From Robiginitomaculum sp. (GTDB lineage Bacteria; Pseudomonadota; Alphaproteobacteria; Caulobacterales; Maricaulaceae): a stretch of 64,000 bases of DNA. Each line of letters opens with the position of its first letter. The stretch's first letter is position 1. The translations under genes were made by a program, and so were the position numbers. A model generated the notes under the pieces. It had not been told where the DNA came from, ran no database searches, and saw only the letters and a program-made list of their open reading frames with translations. The stretch lies in the NCBI GenBank assembly GCA_021776515.1, contig JAJFFS010000011.1, forward strand, positions 186,001 to 250,000, written 5' to 3'. Shown here piece after piece: positions 28,308 to 38,296 of the stretch.

Positions 28308-30419
28308 GTGAATTTCCACCGGCGCATTCGATCTAGTCTGACCTTCAAGGCCCTCTTGTTATATAGCTTGATCGCCCTTGTTGCTTCCTTTGGCGTGATT
28401 ATCCTGAGCGCAATAATAGAACAACACGATCGCAATGCCCTTTCGCAGGTGCAGGGCCTGACCCTTGCCAAAGCAAGCGCCTCTGCCCTGGCACCTGCAC
28501 TGTTAAAAGGTGATGTTGCTGTTGTCGAACTAACGCGCGTGCGCCTGAGCGGTCAAACAGGTGTGATTGATATTCGTGTTTTGGATGCAAATGGAGCGTT
28601 GCTGGTCCCTGTTACAAATACACAAACAAACCCGGGGACAGGGGCATATCCCGGTTTTTCACGCACCATTGCCTCCGGACAAACCAGCGCGCATACAAAA
28701 AATGGCGTTTTGCATAGCGCTGTACCGATCTATGATGAGGGGCGCTTACGCGCTGTCGTGACGCACGCCTATAACTTAACCTTGAACAAAACCAGCCTGT
28801 TAAGCCTGATTAATAAAAACATCTGGCGGGGAGCTATTTTGTTCGGGGTGGTCGTTCCTGCGGGCCTTTTAACCTTTATCCGCCTTTTGACGCCGTTGGG
28901 TGCATTAAATCAGGCCGCTGCCAAAGCGGCGGCTGGAGATTTATCTGTTCGCCTTGATATTAAAGGTAATGACGAGCTTGCTGTTTTGTCTTCAAACTTT
29001 AACACCATGCTTGATCGCCTAAAAGCCAATTTTGACAGAACACGCTGGCTGGCTTACGGCGACAACCTGACCCGCCTTGCCAACAAAACCGCATTTAATG
29101 AACAGTTACAAAAACTGGTTAGACTAGAACGCCCGCCCGGTGCTCTTTTGCTTATTGATATTGATGGTTTCAAGCGTTTTAACGATGCTTACGGGCAAGA
29201 GGAAGGAGACCGCATTCTCACGATTATCGCGGGACGGCTTCGGGCTGTGGTTAATGCTCACGCACCCACGTTTGCTGCAACGTCTGGTAAAAACCGACCC
29301 CTGTTGGCCCGGCTCTCTGGTGATGAATTTGGCCTTCTTGTTCCCGGCGCACGATCTGCGCCAGAAATTCAAAACACTGCCGCCGATATACTTGAGGCCA
29401 TTGCCGCACCGATAGACCTTTCTGGCCATAACACCAACCTTTCTGCCCGCATTGGTATTGCGCTTTATCCTCATGATGCCGGAGATGCACACACGCTTTT
29501 GACCAGCGTCAATTTTGCCATTGATGAAGCAAAGAAAGATGGGGGGGGTACCTGGAGGTTTTTTGAGCCCTCAATGTCACAAAAAGCAATCCGGCGCATG
29601 ACCTTACAACGCGAGTTGCGCCGGGCGCTGCAAGACAAAGAGTTTGTCGTCCATTATCAACCCAAAATTGATGTGCGCGAGGGCACAATATCTGGATGCG
29701 AGGCGCTGGTTCGCTGGCAGCAACCTTCGGGAAGGCTGGTTGGACCGGGCGAGTTTATTGAAGCCGCAGAAGAATCCGGTCTTATTCGGGAAATTGGTGA
29801 TTTTGTACTTGAAGAATCCTGTCTTGCTGCTGCACGTTGGGAAAAGCTGGGGCATGATTGTGGTGTTGCCGTCAACGTTTCAGCATTACAATTTGCCAGC
29901 AATGATTTTACCAAAACCGTATTTAAGGCCCTAAAACAAGCTGGCTTGCCGCCCTCCAAGCTGGAGCTGGAGCTGACGGAAAGCGTCGCCATGACAAACC
30001 CGGAACGAATGCTGGAACAAATCGGCCCATTACGGGAAAGAGGCGTTCGGTTTGCCATTGATGATTTTGGCACCGGCCATTCAAGCCTGGCATACTTAAC
30101 GCGCCTGCCGTTTGATATTTTCAAAATTGATCAGTCTTTCGTGCAATCCATGACCGAAGACAAACATGCCCGGGTTATCGTACAAACGGTTTTGGCTATG
30201 GCAGAAAGCCTGGGTTATAGCACTGTCGCTGAGGGTGTTGAAACGCGGGAACATTTTGCATTTTTGCAACTTCATTGCTGTGATTATGTTCAGGGGTACT
30301 ATTTTGCCAAACCCATGCCAGAAACCAATCTGGTTAGCATGCTGGAATCAGAAAGGGAAAACCTCACTCACACCGAGCCATCCTCCCCTGAAAAGGACAT
30401 ACAACGCCTGCTTGCTTAA
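28308..30419 (+). CDS. HAMP-GGDEF-EAL cyclic-di-GMP protein
   Basis: Two TM segments flanking a periplasmic region, HAMP, degenerate GGDEF ('LSGDEFGLL'), and EAL with intact motifs (EALVRW, VNVSALQF, ELTES, IDDFGTG, KIDQSF, VQGYYF). Start uncertain; GTG 28308 or TTG 28278. Confidence 0.92.
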   Translation: MNFHRRIRSSLTFKALLLYSLIALVASFGVIILSAIIEQHDRNALSQVQGLTLAKASASALAPALLKGDVAVVELTRVRLSGQTGVIDIRVLDANGALLVPVTNTQTNPGTGAYPGFSRTIASGQTSAHTKNGVLHSAVPIYDEGRLRAVVTHAYNLTLNKTSLLSLINKNIWRGAILFGVVVPAGLLTFIRLLTPLGALNQAAAKAAAGDLSVRLDIKGNDELAVLSSNFNTMLDRLKANFDRTRWLAYGDNLTRLANKTAFNEQLQKLVRLERPPGALLLIDIDGFKRFNDAYGQEEGDRILTIIAGRLRAVVNAHAPTFAATSGKNRPLLARLSGDEFGLLVPGARSAPEIQNTAADILEAIAAPIDLSGHNTNLSARIGIALYPHDAGDAHTLLTSVNFAIDEAKKDGGGTWRFFEPSMSQKAIRRMTLQRELRRALQDKEFVVHYQPKIDVREGTISGCEALVRWQQPSGRLVGPGEFIEAAEESGLIREIGDFVLEESCLAAARWEKLGHDCGVAVNVSALQFASNDFTKTVFKALKQAGLPPSKLELELTESVAMTNPERMLEQIGPLRERGVRFAIDDFGTGHSSLAYLTRLPFDIFKIDQSFVQSMTEDKHARVIVQTVLAMAESLGYSTVAEGVETREHFAFLQLHCCDYVQGYYFAKPMPETNLVSMLESERENLTHTEPSSPEKDIQRLLA

Positions 30420-30438
30420 GGTTTCCATGAAAAAAGGG

Positions 30439-30470
30439 CTTGATCCTTGTCTCAGAAACGCCCACATGAG
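30439..30470 (+). promoter_or_regulatory. Candidate RpoH (sigma-32)-type promoter for hslVU
   Basis: CTTG (30439-30442)-N18-CCCACATGAG (30461-30470), 8/10 to the alphaproteobacterial CYTATNTNNG -10 pattern as I recall it. Confidence 0.4.
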
Positions 30471-30496
30471 TCTCACAACTAATTAAGGAGCTTTTT

Positions 30497-31066
30497 GTGA
30501 ACACCCGTGCAGAAAAAAGTGATTTTCCGGGCTGGCGCGGCACCACTATTTTGGCGGTTCGTAAAAACGGCAAGACCGTTTTAGCTGGCGATGGCCAGGT
30601 TTCGATTGGGCAAACCATTGTAAAAGGAAACGCACAAAAGGTGCGCCCCCTGAGCTCTAGCAATGTCGTTGCCGGGTTTGCGGGCTCTACCGCCGACGCG
30701 TTGGCTTTGTTTGAGCGCCTTGAGACCAAACTGGAACAATACCCATCACAACTTGCCCGCGCCTGTGTGGAGTTGGCCAAGGATTGGCGAACTGACCGGT
30801 TTTTAAGACGCCTTGAGGCCATGTTGATTGTTGCTGATGCACATTCTTTTTATTTGCTGACCGGGGCCGGAGATGTGTTGGAGCCGGAAAATGATATTGC
30901 GGCCATTGGCTCTGGTGGCAACTACGCCCTTTCTGCCGCTCACGCCCTTTACACTTATGAAGATGATGCCGAAGTTATTGCCCGGCGCGCCATGGATATT
31001 GCCGCCGATATCTGCGTCTATACAAACAGAAACCTAACCGTAGAAGTTTTAAGCAAAAATGACTGA
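30497..31066 (+). CDS. hslV: ATP-dependent HslUV protease, peptidase subunit
   Basis: '[38 protein letters not shown]', '[16 protein letters not shown]'. Confidence 0.96.
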   Translation: MNTRAEKSDFPGWRGTTILAVRKNGKTVLAGDGQVSIGQTIVKGNAQKVRPLSSSNVVAGFAGSTADALALFERLETKLEQYPSQLARACVELAKDWRTDRFLRRLEAMLIVADAHSFYLLTGAGDVLEPENDIAAIGSGGNYALSAAHALYTYEDDAEVIARRAMDIAADICVYTNRNLTVEVLSKND

Positions 31067-32366
31067 ATTTACCCCCCGGCAAATTGTTGCTGAACTTGAT
31101 CGTCACATTGTAGCCCAAAGCAACGCAAAACGCGCCGTTGCTGTTGCCCTGCGCAATCGCTGGCGGCGGCGGCGTGTGGATGAGGGCCTCAAGGCAGAAA
31201 TCACACCTAAAAACATTTTAATGATTGGACCAACCGGCGTGGGCAAAACTGAAATTGCCCGCCGCCTGGCAAAGCTTGCTGGCGCTCCCTTTATTAAAAT
31301 AGAGGCCACAAAGTTTACCGAGGTTGGTTATGTTGGCCGTGATGTTGAACAGATCATACGCGACCTTATTGAAATGGCCTTGTTGATGGTGCGGGAAAAC
31401 AAACGCACAGAGGTAGAGGGTCGCGCAAAAAACGCCGCTGAAGAGCGCATTTTAGATGCTCTGGTAGGTGCTGGTGCCAGCCCTGCCACCAGAGAGTCTT
31501 TTCGGGCACGCCTGCGCGCGGGCGATCTGGACGAAAAAGAAGTTGACCTTGATCTGTCAGATAACGCCTCGCCGTTTCAGGCTTTCGACATTCCAGGAAT
31601 GCAAGGCGGCGGCATGGGAATGCTGGATTTGGGAGAAATGCTGGGCAAGGGTCTCGGCGGACGCACCAAATCAAGACGCCTGCGTGTCATTGATGCCCAC
31701 ACACCCCTGATTGAAGAAGAAAGCGACAGACTTTTGGATGAGGCTCAAATTGTATCAGAGGCAATTGCTTCTGTTGAAAACGATGGCATCGTCTTTTTGG
31801 ATGAAATTGATAAAATTACTGCGCGCTCAGAGCGTCAGGGTGGCGACGTCTCTCGTGAAGGTGTGCAGCGTGACCTTCTGCCACTTATTGAGGGCACCAC
31901 GGTGAGCACCAAACATGGCCCCGTGCGGACCGACCACATTCTTTTTATTGCCTCTGGCGCCTTTCATGTGGCCAGTCCGTCAGATATGTTGCCAGAGCTG
32001 CAAGGCCGTTTGCCCATCCGCGTTGAGCTGCGGGCCCTGACCCGCGATGATTTTCGGCGCATTTTAACAGAGCCTGAAGCATCGTTAATTCAGCAATACA
32101 TTGCGTTAATGGCAACAGAAGGTGTAACGCTGGACTTTAATGATGAAGCTATTGACGCCATTGCTGATATTTCCGCTCTGGTAAACGCCAGTATAGAAAA
32201 CATCGGCGCTCGTCGTTTGCAAACGGTTATGGAAAAACTGCTTGAGGAAATAAGCTTTACTGCCTCCGAGCAAGATGGTGAAACGGTTTTTATCAATAAA
32301 GACTACGTTTTGGAACGTCTTGAATCGCTTTCACGCAATAACGATCTTTCCAAATTTATTTTATAA
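31059..32366 (+). CDS. hslU: ATP-dependent HslUV protease, ATPase subunit
   Basis: '[33 protein letters not shown]', '[42 protein letters not shown]', 'FLDEIDKI'. Confidence 0.97.
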   Translation: MTEFTPRQIVAELDRHIVAQSNAKRAVAVALRNRWRRRRVDEGLKAEITPKNILMIGPTGVGKTEIARRLAKLAGAPFIKIEATKFTEVGYVGRDVEQIIRDLIEMALLMVRENKRTEVEGRAKNAAEERILDALVGAGASPATRESFRARLRAGDLDEKEVDLDLSDNASPFQAFDIPGMQGGGMGMLDLGEMLGKGLGGRTKSRRLRVIDAHTPLIEEESDRLLDEAQIVSEAIASVENDGIVFLDEIDKITARSERQGGDVSREGVQRDLLPLIEGTTVSTKHGPVRTDHILFIASGAFHVASPSDMLPELQGRLPIRVELRALTRDDFRRILTEPEASLIQQYIALMATEGVTLDFNDEAIDAIADISALVNASIENIGARRLQTVMEKLLEEISFTASEQDGETVFINKDYVLERLESLSRNNDLSKFIL

Positions 32367-32894
32367 TTTTGCTGCGCGCCTTAAAAAAACATACCAGGCA
32401 CCCTTGCCGCCGTGGCGCGTGTGGGCCGGGGCCAAGCCTGAAACGATAGCGCGAAACTCACTGTCCCCCAGCCAGGCAGACAAGCTTGTTCGCAATACCC
32501 CTTCATCGCGTTCCCCGCGCCCGGTGATGACCAGCACACAGCGCAAATGTTCGCTATAATGCCCCTCCAGGCGTTGTAATAAATAGGCCTTTGCCTCGTC
32601 ATGCTTTTTCCCATGAAGATCAATGCGTGCCTGCGCTTCGACACGGCCCCGTCGAATATGCTTATGAGACGATCGGTCTTCTGGCGCGGTGCCGGGCGTT
32701 GTTTTTGACTGACGTTCTGGCCTTCTTACGGGCCTCTTTACTGTCTCTTTAAATGATATGGGGTGATGGTTTTTTGTTTTTTCTGGAAGCTCCGCCTGCG
32801 CATCGCCCTTTCTTGTTTTTAACGGGGAAACCGTATCTTTTACGCGCTCCCATAGCTCTTGTTCAGCGCCTTCATCTTTGGGCGGGCGCGTCAT
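32361..32894 (-). CDS. Smr-domain protein
   Basis: '[39 protein letters not shown]', C-terminal '[13 protein letters not shown]'. Confidence 0.87.
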   Translation of the reverse strand: MTRPPKDEGAEQELWERVKDTVSPLKTRKGDAQAELPEKTKNHHPISFKETVKRPVRRPERQSKTTPGTAPEDRSSHKHIRRGRVEAQARIDLHGKKHDEAKAYLLQRLEGHYSEHLRCVLVITGRGERDEGVLRTSLSAWLGDSEFRAIVSGLAPAHTRHGGKGAWYVFLRRAAKL

Positions 32895-34213
32895 GATTTT
32901 GGCTCACCGGCCCCCTCTGCCCCGGCCCGTGAGCGCGGGATTAAAGCCCACCAGCGTGCTGCGTGTTTGACAATGCCAGCACGACGTCCCGCTTGAAACC
33001 CAGAGCCTAAAAACAAATCACCTCGCATCATGCCGTTTATTGCGCCGCCCGTATCTTGTGCAATTGCTAAAAACTGTGTCGGCTCGCCTTTCCAGTCCTT
33101 ATCATCACGCGGTAAGCGCGTATCAACCCATATCGGTGAGCCCAGAGGATAAACATCGGGATCTACCGCCAAAGATGCGCCCGCCGTTAATGCTGCGCCT
33201 TGTGTGCCTATCGGTCCAAGCGCAGGATCATTCACGGGTTTTGCAGCAAAGAAAACATATCGTTTGTTACGATTCATCAAAGCCCTGGTTTTTTCTGGCC
33301 CGGACCTTTTCATCCATTTTTCTATAGCACCCTTTGAAGCCTTTCCCGGATCCAACTCCCCTTCTTTAATCAAAACGCGACCTATCGAGGTATAGGGGTG
33401 GCCATTGTGCCCGGCAAAGGCGGCACGGATGACCTGGCCGTTTTGATAATGAAGCCGCCCTGAGCCTTGTACCTGCAGGAAAAAAACTTCTGCAGCTGAG
33501 CCCCAGGCCAAAGCTGTGCCACCTCTTTCTTTTATTTCTGTTCGCGTCAGGTATGGCACCAGTATCCCGTCTTTTACCTGACCCATAAACTTGCGTCCGT
33601 TAACGCCGTTCGCATTAAATTTTTTAGGATCTACAGTTACCAGATCTGGCGGCCTGGAAAAAATGGGCTCGGTAAATCCGGGCGCTGGTTCTGAGCGAAC
33701 GTCCAGCTCTGGCTCATAATACGCAGTTAGCAAACCGCCCGTTTTCCCGGGTAGCATTAGTGCGCGTGGAACGAAATGATTTTCAAAAAACACACGCGAA
33801 GCATCATTTTCAAGAGCCTTCCCCTTTGCCTCTTCGCATGCCGCTTTCCACTGGCTTGCCGCTGTCCAGTCTTTGGAAAAAACCACGCATGAGCGTTGAA
33901 AAGCCATAAACGCGACCGCCTGGTTCCCTGACAACCAGCCTGGAAGGGCGGAAAAATCCGGGCGGGTGCCATCAGGTGATAACTCTTTGTCAGCGTCGCT
34001 CTTTACCGTCTCTTGTGAAACCAATTCCTTGTCTGTTTGGGCATCAGGCTTTTGGTCTGACGGGCGTTCCCGCTCGCCCTCCGGTGCCTCTTCTGGTTCT
34101 GGTAAAGCCGCTGCTTCTTTTTGTGGCACGTCGACCGGTAGAAGGGGGGCTTTATCCGCGCCCGTGGCGCAGCCGACAAGAACCAGACAAACAACCAAAA
34201 ATACGCGCCACAT
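32891..34213 (-). CDS. mltA: Membrane-bound lytic murein transglycosylase A (MltA) lipoprotein
   Basis: Lipobox 'LVGCAT'; 'GLLTAYYEPELD', 'YLTRTEIKERGGTALAWGSAAEVFFLQVQGSGRL', 3D-domain-like 'IAQDTGGAINGMMRGDLFLGSG'. Confidence 0.92.
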   Translation of the reverse strand: MWRVFLVVCLVLVGCATGADKAPLLPVDVPQKEAAALPEPEEAPEGERERPSDQKPDAQTDKELVSQETVKSDADKELSPDGTRPDFSALPGWLSGNQAVAFMAFQRSCVVFSKDWTAASQWKAACEEAKGKALENDASRVFFENHFVPRALMLPGKTGGLLTAYYEPELDVRSEPAPGFTEPIFSRPPDLVTVDPKKFNANGVNGRKFMGQVKDGILVPYLTRTEIKERGGTALAWGSAAEVFFLQVQGSGRLHYQNGQVIRAAFAGHNGHPYTSIGRVLIKEGELDPGKASKGAIEKWMKRSGPEKTRALMNRNKRYVFFAAKPVNDPALGPIGTQGAALTAGASLAVDPDVYPLGSPIWVDTRLPRDDKDWKGEPTQFLAIAQDTGGAINGMMRGDLFLGSGFQAGRRAGIVKHAARWWALIPRSRAGAEGAGEPKS

Positions 34214-34228
34214 CAGTATTTATCCTTG

Positions 34229-34864
34229 TTAAACAAGCGTTTCTACACTGTCTAGCTTCCAGTTTGGGTTGCGAGAGTTGACCTCGCGGACAAACGTCCA
34301 CTCTTCTGTTGTTGATGTGCTTTCTACGCGTACGTCTTCCGGCGCTTTACTATTAACCTCGCGTGTTGAAATTTCAGCTGAAAAAGACACAATTACGCGC
34401 GCCTCTTTTCCTGTTAACGAAGCTTCTTTTATCTCGGCTTTTTTAATGCGGATTATCTCAGTATCAAGCTCTTCCCCCCTGTCTTCACGTGCCTTTATGG
34501 CTTCAACATAGCGTGTAAAAACCGCTGGGCTCAAAAGCGCTTTGAGGGTTTTTTTCTCGCCCCGGGAGTACGCTTCCACCACCCGCTCATAGGCGGTTTT
34601 GGCCCCGGATAAAAATGTATGTGGTTCGAAGTTGTTATCAGCAGCATGTATGGCCTCAAGGCCTGCAGCGGCTGGTCCGGTAAACGCAGGGCGCAGCGGT
34701 GTGGGAGCGGCCTGTTTAATGGGCTTTTGCCCAGGGGCGCTAATCTGTGTTGGCGCAGGCGGCGGCGCACCAACATCTTTACCCAAAACGTTATAAAGCT
34801 TTATCAGCACAAAGCCGGCTATTGCGGCAAAAACAATGATTTGCATCATGGCCATCGTTATCAT
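34229..34864 (-). CDS. Tim44/TimA-domain protein
   Basis: N-terminal TM; 'FLSGAKTAYERVVEAYSRGEKKTLKALLSPAVFTRYVEAIKAREDRGE', 'TTEEWTFVREVNSRNPNWKLDSVETL'. Confidence 0.88.
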   Translation of the reverse strand: MITMAMMQIIVFAAIAGFVLIKLYNVLGKDVGAPPPAPTQISAPGQKPIKQAAPTPLRPAFTGPAAAGLEAIHAADNNFEPHTFLSGAKTAYERVVEAYSRGEKKTLKALLSPAVFTRYVEAIKAREDRGEELDTEIIRIKKAEIKEASLTGKEARVIVSFSAEISTREVNSKAPEDVRVESTSTTEEWTFVREVNSRNPNWKLDSVETLV

Positions 34865-34980
34865 CCTTATTCGTTCACGCGCAGTATAATAACTTTTATA
34901 CAAGGAAGTCAGCCCGAAGCTTGCTGCAAATCACACAGCGTGCTAGCAGCCCGCACACCTGATAATAATGAGTTTGAAAA

Positions 34981-35499
34981 ATGAGCGACGAAACACCAAC
35001 ACCCCCGGCACAAGAACCAGCAACGCAAGAACCGCAATTGCGCTTGCTTGCCCAATACTCCAAAGATGTTTCTTTTGAAAACCCCAATGCGCCCACAAGC
35101 CTGCAAAATGGGCCAACCCCCGCAATTGAGCTTGAAATTGGCGTCGGCGCACAAAACGCACAAGAAAACATTTACGAAGTGTCTTTGTCGATTTCGGTAA
35201 AGGCCACCCGAGAGGAAACCACTGTTTTTCTGCTGGAGTTGGTATATTGCGGCCTGTTTGCAATAGAGGGCGTCCCTGAAGAAAGCCTCGGGCCTATTTT
35301 GCATATTGAATGCACCCGCCTGCTTTTCCCTTATGCGCGAAGAATTGTTTCTGACCTTACGCAAGACGGTGGATTTCCTGCCTTGCCTTTGGAGCCCATT
35401 GATTTTGCTGCTGTTTATCGGGCTGGTCTCGAACAACAAGCTGCACAGCAGGCAGCCCAACAAACCAATGGCAGCGAAAACGGCAGCGGCAACGCCTAA
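34981..35499 (+). CDS. secB: Protein-export chaperone SecB
   Basis: 'QYSKDVSFENPNAP', 'VSLSISVKATREETTVFLLELVYCGLF', 'ECTRLLFPYARRIVSDLTQDGGFPALPLEPIDF'. Confidence 0.95.
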   Translation: MSDETPTPPAQEPATQEPQLRLLAQYSKDVSFENPNAPTSLQNGPTPAIELEIGVGAQNAQENIYEVSLSISVKATREETTVFLLELVYCGLFAIEGVPEESLGPILHIECTRLLFPYARRIVSDLTQDGGFPALPLEPIDFAAVYRAGLEQQAAQQAAQQTNGSENGSGNA

Positions 35500-35506
35500 G
35501 GCGCCT

Positions 35507-36202
35507 TTAAAGGTGTTTGTTCCAGACAGCATTTTTGCCGATTTGGTTCAAAAACTTGCGGTGCTCTGTGCGTTGCGCGTCGCTTAATGGTGCGGTGACA
35601 GCCTTAATTTCTCTTTTTATCTCTTGTGTGGTTGGCTCATTGCGTCTTTGTGCCTGCTTTTTTCGCGGGTTCAAATCCAGTTTGCGTTCGCGCCCACCAT
35701 TAAGCTCCAGATACACTTCGGCGAGAAGTTTGGCGTCCAGCAATGCGCCGTGCAGGGACCTTTCTGAAAGGCTTACTGAAAAACGCTTGCACAGGGCATC
35801 CAGTGAGTTATAGGCCCCTGGAAATTTTTTGCGGGCGATAAGAAGCGTGTCGATAAAACGTCTGTCGTCAAAGCGCTCGCGGTCTATTTTAACCAGTTCT
35901 GAGTTTAGAAAATCCCTGTCAAACCGGGCGTTGTGGGCGACCATCTTGCTGTCCTCGATAAACGCCATAAAGTCTTCCACTATTTCTGAAAACAGCGGCT
36001 TATCGGCCAGAAACTCTGTTGTCAGCCCTGTAATGCGCACCACCTCTTCGGGAACATCCCTCTGTGGATTTACATAGCGGCGAAAGGTTTTACCCGTAGG
36101 TAAAAGGTCGATTATTTCCACACACCCTATTTCGGTTATGCGGTCACCATCAAACGGCTTCAGGCCTGTTGTTTCTGTATCAAACACTATCTCGCGGGGC
36201 AT
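35507..36202 (-). CDS. dnaQ: DNA polymerase III epsilon subunit
   Basis: 'REIVFDTETTGLKPFDGDRITEIGCVEI', 'VAHNARFDRDFLN', 'HGALLDAKLLAEVYLEL'. Confidence 0.95.
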   Translation of the reverse strand: MPREIVFDTETTGLKPFDGDRITEIGCVEIIDLLPTGKTFRRYVNPQRDVPEEVVRITGLTTEFLADKPLFSEIVEDFMAFIEDSKMVAHNARFDRDFLNSELVKIDRERFDDRRFIDTLLIARKKFPGAYNSLDALCKRFSVSLSERSLHGALLDAKLLAEVYLELNGGRERKLDLNPRKKQAQRRNEPTTQEIKREIKAVTAPLSDAQRTEHRKFLNQIGKNAVWNKHL

Positions 36203-36233
36203 TTTTACCTTTCAAAACAGGCCAAGCATCTGT

Positions 36234-36827
36234 CTAGGCCTCACCTGTTAGTTGTTGAAGTATGCTTTGCACTTGCTGCGCCGCATCTTCAAGCCCTTTT
36301 GATGTGTTGATAACAAAATCTGCGCGTTTACGCTTTTCTTTATCGGGTGTCTGGTGGGATAGTATGTGTGCCAAGCGCTTTTCGGTCATTCCCGGGCGAG
36401 ATAAAACGCGTTGTTTTTGTGTTTTTTGTGGTGCGCTTACAACAATTACCTTGTCTACGCTTTGCTCTCCGCCTGTTTCAAAAAGCAGGGGGATGTCAAA
36501 CAGAACAACATTGTGACCTGCCTTTACAGCTCTTTGCAACCACACCCGCCGCTCTTCTGCTACCGCAGGGTGAACAATTTTTCCCAGGTCCTTTAGGGCT
36601 GTTTTTTGCCCCTGTATTAATTTCATCAGGGCTTGCCGGTTTATCTTTCCGCTTGCTTTTACGCCTGGAAAACGCGCCTCTATGGCGTTTATGACCGCCT
36701 CGTTATCTTGGTAAAGCTGATGCACTGTTGCGTCTGCATCAAAAACAGGAATGCCCTCTTGTGCAAAAAGCCTGGCGGTCGTGCTTTTTCCCATCCCTAT
36801 TGAGCCTGTCAGCCCCAGAACAATCAT
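36234..36827 (-). CDS. coaE: Dephospho-CoA kinase
   Basis: 'VLGLTGSIGMGKSTTARLFAQEGIPVFDADATVHQLY', 'VLFDIPLLFETG'. Confidence 0.95.
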   Translation of the reverse strand: MIVLGLTGSIGMGKSTTARLFAQEGIPVFDADATVHQLYQDNEAVINAIEARFPGVKASGKINRQALMKLIQGQKTALKDLGKIVHPAVAEERRVWLQRAVKAGHNVVLFDIPLLFETGGEQSVDKVIVVSAPQKTQKQRVLSRPGMTEKRLAHILSHQTPDKEKRKRADFVINTSKGLEDAAQQVQSILQQLTGEA

Positions 36828-37681
36828 GCGTTTTCCCCCAAAGCTTTCAACAAAACCCTTTTCACGGCGTTGTCTCTGGGGGGTGGTCTTCCAAAAAAGG
36901 CCTCAAATGAGGGCCGCGCCTGAGCGATAAGCATATCAAGGCCGCCCAGCACCAAAAGGCCCTTACGCTCTGCCTCCAAAAGCAGGTTTGTTTTCAAAGG
37001 TGTGTAAATCAGGTCATAAACCAGTGCATCAGTCTCTAGCCTGCGTAACGAAATATCAAGCGGGTCCGCGCCGCGCATCCCGGCGGCACTCGCGTTTACC
37101 AAAAGCGCTACATTCAGCAACGCATCTTCGCGTTTTGACCAGGAAACGGCCTTTACCTGATGGCCAAATTGATCAGCCAGCGTTTTCGCCCGTTCGTCCG
37201 TTCGGTTTACTAAAATTATAGCGCCTGGGTTTAGTTTTAAAGCGCCAATTAATGCCGCGCGCGCTGCACCACCTGCCCCGATTATGACAATTTTTTTGTT
37301 TTTCCATTCTGCTGGCCTGCGGCTTTCCAATAATGGCGAACAAAAGCCCGCTATATCTGTGTTGTCCGCATATAATTGCCCCCCTTTACGAACCAGCAGG
37401 TTTGCTGCACCGGCCAATTGTGCCTCTTCGCTTGCTATGTCAGCCCGTTTCAAGGCGGCACCCTTATGCGGAAGTGTAATGTTCATTCCAACAAAGTCTG
37501 AATTTGCAAATAAGTCTTTGGTGCTTTGAAAGAACATATCTGATTTGACGTGTTTGCTCTCATAGACTGCGTTTATAGCCAGGGTTTTTATCCAGGTATT
37601 ATGTAATAATGGCGATAAAGAATGCGCAATCGGATCGCCAACCACACAGGCCTTTTTTAATTGCTTTTTGTTTTTAATCAT
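36824..37681 (-). CDS. aroE: Shikimate dehydrogenase
   Basis: 'VVGDPIAHSLSPLLHNTWI', 'GMNITLPHKGAAL', 'NTDIAGFCSPL', 'IIGAGGAARAALIGAL', 'GLDMLIAQARPSFEAFFG'. Confidence 0.94.
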   Translation of the reverse strand: MIKNKKQLKKACVVGDPIAHSLSPLLHNTWIKTLAINAVYESKHVKSDMFFQSTKDLFANSDFVGMNITLPHKGAALKRADIASEEAQLAGAANLLVRKGGQLYADNTDIAGFCSPLLESRRPAEWKNKKIVIIGAGGAARAALIGALKLNPGAIILVNRTDERAKTLADQFGHQVKAVSWSKREDALLNVALLVNASAAGMRGADPLDISLRRLETDALVYDLIYTPLKTNLLLEAERKGLLVLGGLDMLIAQARPSFEAFFGRPPPRDNAVKRVLLKALGENA

Positions 37682-38295
37682 GCGGGAATCGCATCTAGAT
37701 CTCGCAGCGCCTTTAATAATGGCAGTAGCGGAAGGCCCAGAATTGAAAAATAGTCACCCTTCATGCTTTCAAACAGTGTGATGCCAAGCCCTTCGACCTC
37801 ATAACAACCGACGCTCGCTAAAATGCCCTCCCCTGCATCGCGCAAATAACTATCTATAAAACAGCTGCTTAGCGCACGCATGGTCATTTGCGAGCGCGCG
37901 TGATGTTCCCACACAACATGTTTTTCTTTCATCAACACGGTTGTGCTTACTAAATAGTGTGTTTGCCCTGAAAGGGTGTCTAGGCGCTCTTTCGCTTTTT
38001 TTTGTGTACTGACCTTGTCATAGAGCTGGCCTTTAAATTCCAGTATTTGATCAGAACCTATGACAAGGTCTGACTCTCTGGCCGGGATACTTCTCGCCTT
38101 TTCTCTGGCTAGGTAGGCGCTCATTTCTTCTGCGTTGGACACGTCTGCTGTCAATTTTAACGCACCTTCATCAACATCAGGTGGTTGAGCTGAAAATTTC
38201 AAGCCTGACTTTTGTAAAATGGTTTTACGGATTAGGCTCCCAGAGCCTAAAATTAGCTTTGGGTCCTTTTGGTTTATGGTTTGAATGTTTACCAC
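37678..38295 (-). CDS. maf: Maf-family nucleotide pyrophosphatase
   Basis: 'LILGSGSLIRKTIL', 'AREKARSIPARESDLVIGSDQILEF', 'GDYFSILGLPLLPLL'. GTG 38295 likely start. Confidence 0.88.
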   Translation of the reverse strand: MVNIQTINQKDPKLILGSGSLIRKTILQKSGLKFSAQPPDVDEGALKLTADVSNAEEMSAYLAREKARSIPARESDLVIGSDQILEFKGQLYDKVSTQKKAKERLDTLSGQTHYLVSTTVLMKEKHVVWEHHARSQMTMRALSSCFIDSYLRDAGEGILASVGCYEVEGLGITLFESMKGDYFSILGLPLLPLLKALRDLDAIPA

Positions 38296-38296
38296 T

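Noticed and set aside
35667-35679. 'gggttcaaatccag', a tRNA T-loop-like string
   Set aside because: Lies inside dnaQ (encodes LDLNPRK on the minus strand). No cloverleaf or acceptor stem found around it.
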